From Mycobacterium numidiamassiliense (GTDB lineage Bacteria > Actinomycetota > Actinomycetes > Mycobacteriales > Mycobacteriaceae): a DNA stretch of 64,000 nt. Positions 55,353-63,376 of the stretch are shown piece after piece. The notes below the pieces were generated by a model that was given only the letters and a program-made list of their open reading frames with translations, did not search any database and was not told where the DNA came from. Both the position numbers and the translations under genes were made by a program. The DNA lies in NCBI RefSeq assembly GCF_900157365.1, contig NZ_FUEZ01000003.1:1240001-1304000 (forward strand). Direction: 5' to 3'. Numbering within the stretch: the first letter of the stretch is position 1; each line of letters opens with the position of its first letter.

Positions 55353-55658
55353 CTAGCGTGTTCGGCGCAGCGTCCAGGCCGGCACCCAGTGGGTGACGGT
55401 TCGTCGCTTGGATCCGTAGACGACCGGGTAGGTCACCAACCCCCACCAATCGCCCTGCTCGCAGATGCCCCAGCAACTCAGCCGTCCCTCGACGACCTTG
55501 TGCAGCTGTAGACCGTTCGGCTGATACCGGCCCGAGCGGTGCGGCTGGCGCGGAAACAGAACCGTCAGGTCGACCAGGACGGTGATCGGCGGATGGACCA
55601 CCCGAAACGGGTTTCGGGCCGGCTGGCCGTTGTACCCGATCGACGCGAGCGAACCCAT
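55353..55658 (-). CDS. small uncharacterised protein
   Basis: The 101-residue basic, Trp/Arg-rich protein (ICEQGDWWGLVTYPVVYGSK) has no signal peptide and no recognised domain. The coding frame is compact with a normal mycobacterial codon bias. Function unknown. Confidence 0.55.
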   Translation of the reverse strand: MGSLASIGYNGQPARNPFRVVHPPITVLVDLTVLFPRQPHRSGRYQPNGLQLHKVVEGRLSCWGICEQGDWWGLVTYPVVYGSKRRTVTHWVPAWTLRRTR

Positions 55659-55724
55659 CGATCGATCATACGTTCGAATGAACTGTTGGTGGAGTCCTCT
55701 CCTTGATCTACCCGGCGTGCCCTG

Positions 55725-55752
55725 CCGGTCGATATAGTTCGCCTCGAAACCG
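55725..55752 (+). repeat. 28-bp direct repeat, copy 1 (promoter/leader of small secreted gene)
   Basis: Identical over 28 bases to 56032-56059. It contains TATAGT (55733-55738), a good -10 box, and lies 22 bases before the ATG at 55775. Confidence 0.9.
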
Positions 55753-55774
55753 CCAGATAGCCAAAGGAATCCGC

Positions 55775-55999
55775 ATGAGGGTCATCGCTGCCGGCTTGCT
55801 GGCATGCGGCGCGCTGCTGACCGCCCCGGCGGGTGTGGCCAGCGCCGACGAAATCCAGGTCAACGGCGGCTATTCGACGTTGTCCGCCTGCTCGGCCGAC
55901 GGCCCGTACGCCGAGGTTGCCCACAACAACCAGCTGTGGACCCATTGGGACTGCCGCCAGCGCGGCGACGGACTGTATTACCTGTATCTGACCAACTAG
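55775..55999 (+). CDS. tiny secreted protein 1
   Basis: A 74-residue product: signal peptide (MRVIAAGLLACGALLTAPAGVASA) and a mature part of about 50 residues with two Cys (ACSADGPYAEV and DCRQR), likely one disulfide. The next gene is a close paralog. A longer frame from 55703 begins inside the promoter repeat and is not used. Function unknown. Confidence 0.75.
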   Translation: MRVIAAGLLACGALLTAPAGVASADEIQVNGGYSTLSACSADGPYAEVAHNNQLWTHWDCRQRGDGLYYLYLTN

Positions 56000-56031
56000 G
56001 AGTCCGCTCATTCACCAGGCGGCGGCCGGGT

Positions 56032-56059
56032 CCGGTCGATATAGTTCGCCTCGAAACCG
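56032..56059 (+). repeat. 28-bp direct repeat, copy 2
   Basis: Identical to 55725-55752 and again located 22 bases before a start codon (56082). It therefore marks a duplicated promoter/leader. Confidence 0.9.
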
Positions 56060-56081
56060 ACGGACACTAAAGGGGGTCGAG

Positions 56082-56306
56082 ATGATCAGACTTTTCGCTG
56101 CCGGCTTGGTGGCATTCGGCGGGCTGATGACGACTGGAGTTGGCGTGGCCAGCGCCGACGTCGAGGTCGATGGCAATTACTCGAGCGAAGCCGGTTGCAT
56201 GGCCGACGGCCCGCACGTCGAGCTCACCTACAACGACCACCTGTACAACCACTTCGACTGCCGGTTCGGTCCCGACGGGTTCTGGCACGTTTGGCTGAGC
56301 CCCTAG
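56082..56306 (+). CDS. tiny secreted protein 2, paralog of the preceding gene
   Basis: 74 residues: signal peptide MIRLFAAGLVAFGGLMTTGV ending GVASA, then a mature part with two Cys in GCMADGPHVEL and DCRFG at the same spacing as its paralog (shared ADGPxxE). The ATG follows AAAGGGGG. Function unknown; small exported two-Cys proteins are often host- or surface-facing. Confidence 0.8.
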   Translation: MIRLFAAGLVAFGGLMTTGVGVASADVEVDGNYSSEAGCMADGPHVELTYNDHLYNHFDCRFGPDGFWHVWLSP

Positions 56307-56337
56307 CCTTGCGCCCGCCTCTGGCAACATAGCGGGC

Positions 56338-57864
56338 GTGTTCAGCGAGTCACGGCCGCACCCTGGTGCGGCGCCCTGGCGTGACCCGCTGATCGTCGGA
56401 GTCCTGGCCGCGGCAATGAGTCTGGGTGGCGCGGCCCGCCCGTCGTTCTGGTACGACGAGGCCGCGACCATCTCGGCCGCATACAGCCGTTCCCTGCCCC
56501 AGTTGTGGCACATGCTGGGCAACGTCGATGCCGTGCACGGCCTGTACTACCTGCTCATGCACGGCTGGTTTCACATCGTCCCGCCCACCGAGTTCTGGTC
56601 CCGTGTGCCAAGTGGTTTGGCGGTTGGCGGCGCCGCAGCCGGGGTCGTCGTGCTGGGCAGGCAGTTCTCGTCCCGCACCGTCGCGCTGGCCGCCGGAGTC
56701 ATCTGCGCGATCTTGCCGCGGTCGACATGGGCCGGTGTCGAGGCCCGCCCCTATGCCGTCTCGATGATGGCCGCGGCGTGGCTGACCATCCTGCTGGTGT
56801 ACACGGCACGGCGTGAAAGCCGTTGGCTCTGGCTGGGTTACGGCATCGGGCTGGCGGCGTCGATTCTGCTGGACATCTACCTCGCGCTGCTGTTGCTGGC
56901 CCACGCCGTCTTCATCGCCACCTGGCGGCGCACTCGACGGGTCGTCGTCCGGTTCGCCGTCACGTCGGTCCTGACGGTCTGTGCGTTGGCGCCGTTCGTG
57001 ATCGAGGCCGTCGGGCAGACTGGACAGCTCAAATGGATCGCACCGATCGGGCACCGAACGATCGAGGACGTGGTGGTTCAGCAATACTTCGAACGAAGCC
57101 CGCCGTTCGCGGTGCTGGCGGCGTTGGTCGTCGCGACGGCTATCGTCTTGTGGCTCCGCACATCCGGCCAGCCCGCAGCGCAAGACCGCCAGCTGTTGAC
57201 GCTGGCCGTGGCCTGGTTGGTGCTACCGACCGCCCTGATCGTCGGATGGTCGGCGTTCGCTCATCCGATCTACACGCCGCGCTACTTGGCTTTCACCGCC
57301 CCGGCGATGGCCCTGATCCTGGGCGTCTGTGTAGGCGGCGTGGCCGCCAAACCCTGGGTGGCCACCGCGATCGTCGGCCTGTTCACCGTCGCCGCGGCAC
57401 CGAATTATATTCGGGCGCAACGCAATCCATATGCCAAATATGGGATGGACTACAGTCAGGTGGCCGACCTGATCACCGCGAAGGCAGCACCGGGCGACTG
57501 CTTACTGGTCAACGACACGGTGACGTTCATGCCGGCCCCGATGCGCCCGCTGCTGGCAGCGCGCCCGGACGCGTACCGGAAGCTGATCGACCTCACCCTG
57601 TGGCAGCGGGCCACCGATCGCAACGAGGTTTTCGACACCAACCTCATACCCGAAGTTGTTGCCGCGCCGTTGAGTCACTGCGGTGTCGTCTGGATAATCA
57701 CCCAGGCCGACGCGTCACTGCCCGCTCATGAGCAGGGTTCGGCGTTGCTGCCGGGCCCGGTCTACGGACCGACACCGGCCTTCGCGGTGCCACACGACCT
57801 GGGCTTCCGGCTCGTCGAGCGCTGGCAGTTCAACCTGGTTCAGGTGATCAAGGCGCAGCGGTAG
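56338..57864 (+). CDS. GT-C type mannosyltransferase-like membrane protein
   Basis: The 508-residue polytopic protein (about ten helices) starts at a GTG. Its first extracytoplasmic loop has SFWYDEAATISAA, the Asp-Glu active-site motif of polyprenyl-phosphate-dependent GT-C glycosyltransferases (GT39/PMT-like). The C-terminal soluble part has GMDYSQVADLITAKA and an acidic LVNDTVTF. Mycobacterial relatives add mannose or arabinose to lipoglycans or proteins; the exact acceptor is not evident. It lies 31 bases after the small secreted gene. Confidence 0.8.
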   Translation: MFSESRPHPGAAPWRDPLIVGVLAAAMSLGGAARPSFWYDEAATISAAYSRSLPQLWHMLGNVDAVHGLYYLLMHGWFHIVPPTEFWSRVPSGLAVGGAAAGVVVLGRQFSSRTVALAAGVICAILPRSTWAGVEARPYAVSMMAAAWLTILLVYTARRESRWLWLGYGIGLAASILLDIYLALLLLAHAVFIATWRRTRRVVVRFAVTSVLTVCALAPFVIEAVGQTGQLKWIAPIGHRTIEDVVVQQYFERSPPFAVLAALVVATAIVLWLRTSGQPAAQDRQLLTLAVAWLVLPTALIVGWSAFAHPIYTPRYLAFTAPAMALILGVCVGGVAAKPWVATAIVGLFTVAAAPNYIRAQRNPYAKYGMDYSQVADLITAKAAPGDCLLVNDTVTFMPAPMRPLLAARPDAYRKLIDLTLWQRATDRNEVFDTNLIPEVVAAPLSHCGVVWIITQADASLPAHEQGSALLPGPVYGPTPAFAVPHDLGFRLVERWQFNLVQVIKAQR

Positions 57865-58698
57865 CTACCAGATGCGGATGTAGTCCACGAGCATGGACGC
57901 CGGGAAGACACCCGCGGCGGGATCACCGGCGCCCACCCCGCCGACGGCGAGGGTGAACATCGGCGTCATCCAGTACCCGGGATTGTTGAACGGCCAACGC
58001 ATGTCCTCCGGGGGGTTGCCGGCGACGTGAATGGGTTTGTTGGGAACCTTGAAGTACTCGGAGCCGTCGCGCGAGAAGGCGAATCCCTTTTCGCCCCAAA
58101 ACATCCGCCAGGTGTGCCAGTCACCGTCGACCAGGCCAGGGATCGATTTGCCTTCCCAGGTCTTCCCGTTGGATGCCGCGTGGACCGTGGTACCGGGGGC
58201 CCATTCGCCGTTGCCGTACCACTCGAAAATGTCGACCTCGCCGTCCGGCAGCGGGTCCTCGTTGACGCCCCAGAACGACGGCCACAGGCCGGGGAACAAG
58301 CAGTCGAGCTTGATCTTGGCTTCCCAGGTCTGGTTGATCATGCTGCGGAAGTTACCGCGCAGCTTGCCGGTGTAATAAGCGTTGCCCAGGAAATCGTGCG
58401 TGGCGCGGAGGACGAGGTTGGAGTGGCCGTCCTGGAACACGTTTTGGCGGTCGTCGCGATAGATCCCCTCGACCGGTGGATAGACGTCGTCCTGCCAGGT
58501 CTGGATCGTCCACTTGCGCGGGTCGGGAGGCGAGCCGGCGGGACCGTCGAATTCGTCAGAAAAGATGTAGCCCCCGCCGCCGGCCGACGGCGGCGCCTCC
58601 GGCGATGCCGGGCGCGCCGCGGCTTCCGGGAGAGGCATCGACGCGGCCGCCGCCAACATGCCTAACCCTGTCGTCAACAACATGCTGCGACGATCCAT
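57865..58698 (-). CDS. Tat-exported glycoside hydrolase family 16, copy 1
   Basis: 277 residues from the ATG at 58698 (a longer frame adds 39 non-signal residues). The signal peptide starts MDRRSMLLTTGLGMLAAAAS, with a twin Arg. The GH16 catalytic ExDxxE motif is GEVDIFEWYG, flanked by LWPSFWGVNEDP and GTTVHA. Likely a beta-1,3-glucanase-type enzyme acting in the envelope. Its neighbour is a paralog with the same layout. Confidence 0.88.
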   Translation of the reverse strand: MDRRSMLLTTGLGMLAAAASMPLPEAAARPASPEAPPSAGGGGYIFSDEFDGPAGSPPDPRKWTIQTWQDDVYPPVEGIYRDDRQNVFQDGHSNLVLRATHDFLGNAYYTGKLRGNFRSMINQTWEAKIKLDCLFPGLWPSFWGVNEDPLPDGEVDIFEWYGNGEWAPGTTVHAASNGKTWEGKSIPGLVDGDWHTWRMFWGEKGFAFSRDGSEYFKVPNKPIHVAGNPPEDMRWPFNNPGYWMTPMFTLAVGGVGAGDPAAGVFPASMLVDYIRIW

Positions 58699-58824
58699 AT
58701 CCACGTACCACCCATCGCTAAAACCCCGGGATGTCCGACTCGGCACGATCCCCCTCGGCCAACTCTCGCAAACGTGGTTATACAACCATGCGCCGCGATG
58801 GGCCGCATCCTGCACCCGTGGGCC

Positions 58825-59646
58825 TCAAAACACCCGCACCCAGTCGACCAGCATTTCCGCCGGGTAGGAGCCGGTGGCGGGGTCGCCGCCGCCCGAGCCG
58901 CCCACCGCCAGATTCAAGATGGGAAACAGGGTGTAGCCGACGTCGTTGAAGGGCCACATGCGGACCGGGTCGTTGAGGTCGTCGATGCCGGTCGCCGGGA
59001 CGCTGAAGTACGGTGACGCGCCGTCCACGAAGTCTTCCCAGAAGTAGATGCCGCTGGGGTTCCACGTCACGCGCCAGGTGTGCCACCCGCCGTCCACGGC
59101 GATCGGATGCGTCTTGAATGCCGTGCCGGCCGGGTTGGCGTGCACCGTGGTACCGGCCGGCCAGTCCCCGTTGCCGTACCACTCCATCAGGTCGACCTCG
59201 CCGCTGCGGCCGGGGTCGTCGTTGGACAGCCACCAGGCCGGCCAGCAACCACCGGTGAGGCAGTTGAGTTTGATGCGGGCTTCCCAGGTGGTCCCGATCG
59301 CGCCCCGCCACGTGCCACTCACCAGGCCGCCGAAGTAACCGTTGGCGTCGCGGGTCGCGCGCAGCACGAGATTGGATTTGCCGTCCACGAACACGTTTTG
59401 GCGGCTGTCTCGGTACTGCCCGAAATACTGCGGCCGGTCAAAACCCGCGGGGTTATTGATCGGTGTCCGGTTGCTCGACACCACCCACTTCGATGGATCA
59501 GGGGCCGAGCCGGCCGGACCGTCGAACTCGTCGTGAAACAGATAGGACCCGCTCGCCGTCGCGGGCGCCGCGTCGGCATCCGGCATCGAGACCACCGCCG
59601 CGAGCGCACCGAACCCCGCCATCATCATCATCCGGCGACGGTCCAT
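58825..59646 (-). CDS. Tat-exported glycoside hydrolase family 16, copy 2 (Rv0315-like)
   Basis: 273 residues; the signal peptide MDRRRMMMMAGFGALAAVVS carries three Arg. The active site is GEVDLMEWYG, with WPAWWLSNDDP and GTTVHANP. M. tuberculosis Rv0315, annotated as a beta-1,3-glucanase, occupies this syntenic place. Copies 1 and 2 share the order of motifs and the C-terminal LVDYIRIW/LVDWVRVF end, pointing to tandem duplication. Confidence 0.88.
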   Translation of the reverse strand: MDRRRMMMMAGFGALAAVVSMPDADAAPATASGSYLFHDEFDGPAGSAPDPSKWVVSSNRTPINNPAGFDRPQYFGQYRDSRQNVFVDGKSNLVLRATRDANGYFGGLVSGTWRGAIGTTWEARIKLNCLTGGCWPAWWLSNDDPGRSGEVDLMEWYGNGDWPAGTTVHANPAGTAFKTHPIAVDGGWHTWRVTWNPSGIYFWEDFVDGASPYFSVPATGIDDLNDPVRMWPFNDVGYTLFPILNLAVGGSGGGDPATGSYPAEMLVDWVRVF

Positions 59647-59659
59647 CTGAGCCCTTCTG

Positions 59660-60088
59660 TTACGGGGTTCCCGCAGCATAAAGCAGTTGTTTGAGCTGGC
59701 TTTGCTGTTCAGCGGTGAGCCGCGTCAAAATTTGCTGTTCGGCTCGCAGGACGGCGGCGTCAGCGCGCTTCAGCAGCGCCTTGCCACGCCGGGTGAGCTG
59801 GGCCGGCATCGCCCGGCCGGCCGGGGTCACCGGAGGGCGGCTCAGCGCGCCGCGGTCCTCGAGCGCGCGCAGCACCTGGTTGGCCGCCTGCGCCGAAACG
59901 TTGGTGCCGCGGGCGAGTTCGGCACTGGTGAGTCCGGGGCGCTCGGACAAGATCCGCATGCACACAAACTCAGGCAGACCGAGCCCGAGCGGCTTCAGTT
60001 CGGCCGCCACCGCGGGCCGCAACGACGTCATCACCCGGTACATCAGGAACCCCAGCGGCTCTTCGCGGCATGCGCTCATGCCACTCAT
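59660..60088 (-). CDS. MarR-family transcriptional regulator
   Basis: The ~142-residue regulator has a winged helix with LTSAELARGTNVSAQAANQVLRAL (recognition helix), the wing RPPVTPAGRAMPAQLTRRG and a C-terminal dimerisation helix. The ATG at 60088 is one of several close in-frame starts. Divergent from the FG-rich PadR-like gene (60198), it may control that gene or itself. Confidence 0.85.
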   Translation of the reverse strand: MSGMSACREEPLGFLMYRVMTSLRPAVAAELKPLGLGLPEFVCMRILSERPGLTSAELARGTNVSAQAANQVLRALEDRGALSRPPVTPAGRAMPAQLTRRGKALLKRADAAVLRAEQQILTRLTAEQQSQLKQLLYAAGTP

Positions 60089-60197
60089 GCTGGCATGTCC
60101 CGAATGGTTCACCGCAGGCAACCATCAATTTAATTGACATTGCCGCGCTCGGTGGTATCAAGGAACTTGATAGTCCGATGTGGAAAGGAAGACAAGG

Positions 60198-60845
60198 ATG
60201 TCTGGTGGATTTTTTGGTGGCTCCGGCGGTCCCGGCTTCGGCGGCCCCGGTGGCCCAGGTGGCTTCGGCTTTGGCGGTCCCGGCGGTTTCGGTGTTGGCC
60301 CAGGCGGTTTCGGGGGCTTCGGCGGTGGCTGGGGCAAGCAAGGCGGGGGTCATGGCGGCGGCGGCGGCTTCGGCCCCGGCGGTGGCGGTCGCCCGCCGCT
60401 GAAGCGCGCGGCGTTCGTCACCGCGGCGTTGTTGCTCGATGGTCCGGCAGATGCCGCGCAGATCGTGCAACGGGTAACGGAGGCGACCGAGGGGGCGTTC
60501 ACTCCGCCGCAGGACGTGGCAGAGCTTGCCATCGGACTGCTCGCGGGCCGCGGTGTGGTGTCCGTCGACAACGGCGTGGCGACACTGACCGAGTTCGGCC
60601 AGAACCTGCTCGCCTGGCGAGGCGTCAGCAGCGAAACCGCGCATGCGTTCCTGGGGCGCGCAGCCAAGTTCGGCGATGCCTTCAAGATTCGCAGGGAGAT
60701 GTTCGAGTTCGCCGGGCTTGCCCGCACGATTACCTGGACCGGCACCGACGAGCAGAAGCAGCAGCTCGCCGAGGCCCGGACCAAGGTGTTGGAGGCCGTG
60801 CGCGAGGCCAAGAAGACGCTGCACCGCGTCCTCGCCGAGGACTAA
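60198..60845 (+). CDS. Gly/Phe-rich N-terminus fused to a PadR-like winged helix
   Basis: The 215-residue protein starts at ATG 60198 (a GTG/ATG 18 bases upstream is also possible). Residues 1-70 are almost only Gly, Phe and Pro (GGPGFGGPGGPGGFGFGG), then RPPLKRAAFVTAALLLDG begins a winged-helix domain with GRGVVSVDNGVATLTEFG as the wing. Actinobacterial PadR regulators often have such Gly-rich heads. Function in vivo unknown; the low-complexity head may drive self-association. Confidence 0.7.
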   Translation: MSGGFFGGSGGPGFGGPGGPGGFGFGGPGGFGVGPGGFGGFGGGWGKQGGGHGGGGGFGPGGGGRPPLKRAAFVTAALLLDGPADAAQIVQRVTEATEGAFTPPQDVAELAIGLLAGRGVVSVDNGVATLTEFGQNLLAWRGVSSETAHAFLGRAAKFGDAFKIRREMFEFAGLARTITWTGTDEQKQQLAEARTKVLEAVREAKKTLHRVLAED

Positions 60846-60849
60846 CGCC

Positions 60850-61893
60850 TCAGGGGGCCGAGGGTTCGCTGAGCTTGACCAACGTCTTGCCGATGTTGGC
60901 CCCGGTGAACAGCCCATTGAGGGCGTCGACGCACGACTCGATTCCGTCGAAAACGGTCTCGCGGTGCGCGAGGCGGCCCTCGGCCCCCCACTTGCGCAGC
61001 GCGGCGTGCGCCTCATCGAAGCGGCCCCATTGGTCGAGGGCGTTGAATCCCTGCATCCGCGCGGTCTTCGCCAACAGATTCACGTAGTTGGCCGGCCCCG
61101 GGTGCTCCCCGGTCAGGTAGCTCGAGATGACGCCGCAGAGCACTACTCTCGCGTTGGCGGCCAGCCGCCCCAGCACCGCGTTGAGGATCGGCCCGCCGAC
61201 GTTGTCGAAGTAGACGTCGACCCGTTTCGGGCAATGCTGTTTCAGCGCGGCCGCCACGTCGTCGTTCTTGTAGTCGATGCACGCGTCGAACCCGAAGTCC
61301 TCGACCACCGCCCGGCACTTCTCCGGCCCGCCCGCTATGCCCACTACCCGGGCGCCGGCGATCTTGGCGATCTGTCCCGCTATCGATCCGGTGGCGCCCG
61401 CGGCCGCCGAGACGACCACCGTCTCGCCCGGCTGGGGCATGCCGACGTCGGTCATGCCGATGTAGGCGGTGGCCCCGGTTGGGCCGTACAGCGACATCAC
61501 CGCCGGCTGGTCCGCCGCGTCCTCTTCCGAGACGGGCGTGCTGAACAAGTCGTCACGGACGATGGCGTACTCCTGGAAGCCGGTCAGCGTGGTGATCACG
61601 TCGCCGACGGCATAGGCGTCGCAGCGCGACGTGACCACCTCCCCGATGCCGGCCGCCCGGATGACCTCGCCGAGCTGCACCGGCGGAAGGTAGCTTGGCT
61701 GGTCGTCCAGCCAGGTCCGCACGGCGGCGTCGAGCCCCACGTAGGTGGTTCGGAGCAGCGCCTCGCCCTCGGCGGGCTCGGGTGCGGCGGCGGTGATCAT
61801 CTCGGTGTCGTCGGGCTGAACCAGCCCGACGGGACGGCGGCGCAACACAATCTGGCGGTTCGGCAAGTCAGGCACGGTGCTGAAACTACCCAT
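60850..61893 (-). CDS. NADP-dependent zinc-free medium-chain reductase (prostaglandin/curcumin reductase-like)
   Basis: The 347-residue enzyme begins at ATG 61893; the longer frame to 62634 is only antisense to the next gene. It lacks the zinc Cys of alcohol dehydrogenases and has the cofactor motif VVSAAAGATGSIAGQIAK, GIAGGPEKC and VDVYFDNVGG. Relatives reduce alpha,beta-unsaturated ketones with NADPH. Its 3' end abuts the PadR-like gene (5 bases), with which it converges. Confidence 0.88.
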   Translation of the reverse strand: MGSFSTVPDLPNRQIVLRRRPVGLVQPDDTEMITAAAPEPAEGEALLRTTYVGLDAAVRTWLDDQPSYLPPVQLGEVIRAAGIGEVVTSRCDAYAVGDVITTLTGFQEYAIVRDDLFSTPVSEEDAADQPAVMSLYGPTGATAYIGMTDVGMPQPGETVVVSAAAGATGSIAGQIAKIAGARVVGIAGGPEKCRAVVEDFGFDACIDYKNDDVAAALKQHCPKRVDVYFDNVGGPILNAVLGRLAANARVVLCGVISSYLTGEHPGPANYVNLLAKTARMQGFNALDQWGRFDEAHAALRKWGAEGRLAHRETVFDGIESCVDALNGLFTGANIGKTLVKLSEPSAP

Positions 61894-61922
61894 TGCGCGC
61901 GTTCCGGTGGGAGCATCTGTGC

Positions 61923-62691
61923 ATGGAAACCCAAGATGATCCGGAAAAGCGGATCCGGGACCTCGAGCGCCCGTTGGCAGACACCGCACGCGCGTCCGAA
62001 TTGGGCGCTCCCGCGTCCTACAGCGGTCAGGCCTACCCGCCGCCCCCTGGCCCCGTCCCGCCACCACCCGGTCCGGTGCCGCCACCACTGGCGCCACCGC
62101 CCTACAACTCCGGTGCCGCCACCACTGGCGCCACCGCCCTACAACTACGGTGGCCCCTACACCGCGGCGGCGCCGAAATCGGGCGGGGGCAACCGCCTGT
62201 GGTGGATTCTGGGCACCGCCGTCGTCGTTGGCGTGCTCGTCCTCGCGGGCGTGATCGCAGCCTTTGCCGCACACCAACTCTCCGGTGTCCGATCGATCAT
62301 TTCCTCGGCCACATCGACCGCGCCGGTCACGAATCTGCCGAGGACCTCGCCGCGCAGCTCGACTCCGTCGGCCGGCGGATCTGCAACGGCCAGTGCCGGT
62401 CCGTCGACGCCCCCGCTGCCGCCGCTGGGTGGCCAGCTCAGCGTCTCGGGCATCAGCGAGAACAAAACCATCGCCTGCAATGACAGCGTGGTCACGGTCA
62501 GCGGGATCTCCAACACGATCGTGATCGTCGGGCACTGCGCGAGTGTGACCGTGTCCGGGATGAAGAACTCCGTCACCGTCGACGCCGCCGACTCCATCGA
62601 CGCCTCCGGCATCAACAACCAGGTCACGTTCCACTCGGGCTCGCCGCAGATCTCGAACTCCGGCGACGGGAATGTCGTCGGGCAGGGCTGA
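61923..62691 (+). pseudogene. DUF3060-type membrane protein broken by a 37-bp tandem duplication (Rv0314c-like)
   Basis: The N-terminal frame (ATG 61923) reads METQDDPEKRIRDLERPLAD and continues to PPPLAPPPYN. The conserved rest (YGGPYTAAAPKSGGG, the helix RLWWILGTAVVVGVLVLAGV and the DUF3060 beta-repeat end GGQLSVSGISENKTIACND and on) is in the +1 frame to the stop at 62689-62691. The switch coincides with a perfect 37-bp duplication (62073-62109 and 62110-62146). Removing one copy restores one frame. By position it corresponds to Rv0314c. It may be inactive or switchable by slippage. Confidence 0.85.
62073..62146 (+). repeat. 37-bp perfect tandem duplication
   Basis: 62073-62109 and 62110-62146 are identical. 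Because 37 is not divisible by three, the second copy shifts the reading frame of the DUF3060 gene by one base. Confidence 0.97.
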
Positions 62692-62695
62692 TCCG

Positions 62696-62824
62696 TCAGG
62701 CGCCGGCCATCGCGTCGGCCTGCGCCAGACAGCCCTCGAAGTCGGCGTCCTGCGCCCCGGCCCGACAGCGGTGCGAGAATTCCCGGCATCCCTCGCGCGG
62801 CTGTGCCCTACACAGGTGGCACAT
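62696..62824 (-). CDS. possible cysteine-rich microprotein
   Basis: The 42-codon frame from ATG 62824 encodes MCHLCRAQPREGC and further Cys (five in all, CxxC at the start), ending five bases past the DUF3060 stop on the opposite strand. A GTG at 62842 would add six residues. It lies in the gap before the Rv0313-like gene. CxxC and regular Cys spacing hint at metal binding, but small size and position make this tentative. Confidence 0.35.
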   Translation of the reverse strand: MCHLCRAQPREGCREFSHRCRAGAQDADFEGCLAQADAMAGA

Positions 62825-62895
62825 CGACGCTGCGGCCGTCACGGTTCGAACCCTAGGCGCATTCCCCGCCAGGGGGAACCGAGAAAAACCCGCGG

Positions 62896-63285
62896 TTACG
62901 CAGGCTCTTCCTCGGAGTCGTCGTCCAGAACGCTGACCGCGATGCCGTACGGCAGAAAGCGAACCTTGCGCTTGGGATCGACGTTGTTCTTGTTTGCCCG
63001 CAGCGCGTCGAGTTCGGTCGCGTAGACCTGCTCGACCCGGGCATCGCCGGACGCGTCCACCGTGTAGATGGCCCACACCCCGTCACCGGCCTCGCCGGTG
63101 GTCTCCGGCTGCGGGCGGGGCCGCCGCGACAGGTCGTCGAAGATCGATGACCACCCGGGCCGCGCGCCCGGGGCACCGACGAACCTGCTGACGCGCTCGA
63201 ACACGTCGCGCAGCCCCTCGCTGCCCTCCCTGATCACTCGATCGAAGTCGTCGGGATCAAATCCGAACGCACCGTGCTCGCCCAT
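62896..63285 (-). CDS. small acidic conserved protein, Rv0313-like
   Basis: The 129-residue protein begins MGEHGAFGFDPDDFDRVIRE. The middle has a helical stretch and a Pro/Arg-rich linker; the C-terminal half reads GVWAIYTVDASGDARVEQVYATELDALRANK, a typical small alpha+beta pattern, and ends in acidic residues. It matches Rv0313 by size and by its place between Rv0312 and Rv0314c orthologs. Function unknown. Confidence 0.7.
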   Translation of the reverse strand: MGEHGAFGFDPDDFDRVIREGSEGLRDVFERVSRFVGAPGARPGWSSIFDDLSRRPRPQPETTGEAGDGVWAIYTVDASGDARVEQVYATELDALRANKNNVDPKRKVRFLPYGIAVSVLDDDSEEEPA

Positions 63286-63376
63286 GCGTCCTCCTTGCAG
63301 CTCGTAGCGTTACTGCCAGTGTGCGCCCGGTCGCGACGATCCGCCATCGGCTCCGCTGCAAGCCGAACGCGGCTCG

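Noticed and set aside
61962..62634. Long reverse-strand extension of the reductase gene up to 62634
   Set aside because: The enzyme family starts at MGSFSTVP-type N-termini near 61893; the extension is antisense to the DUF3060 gene and Arg-rich.
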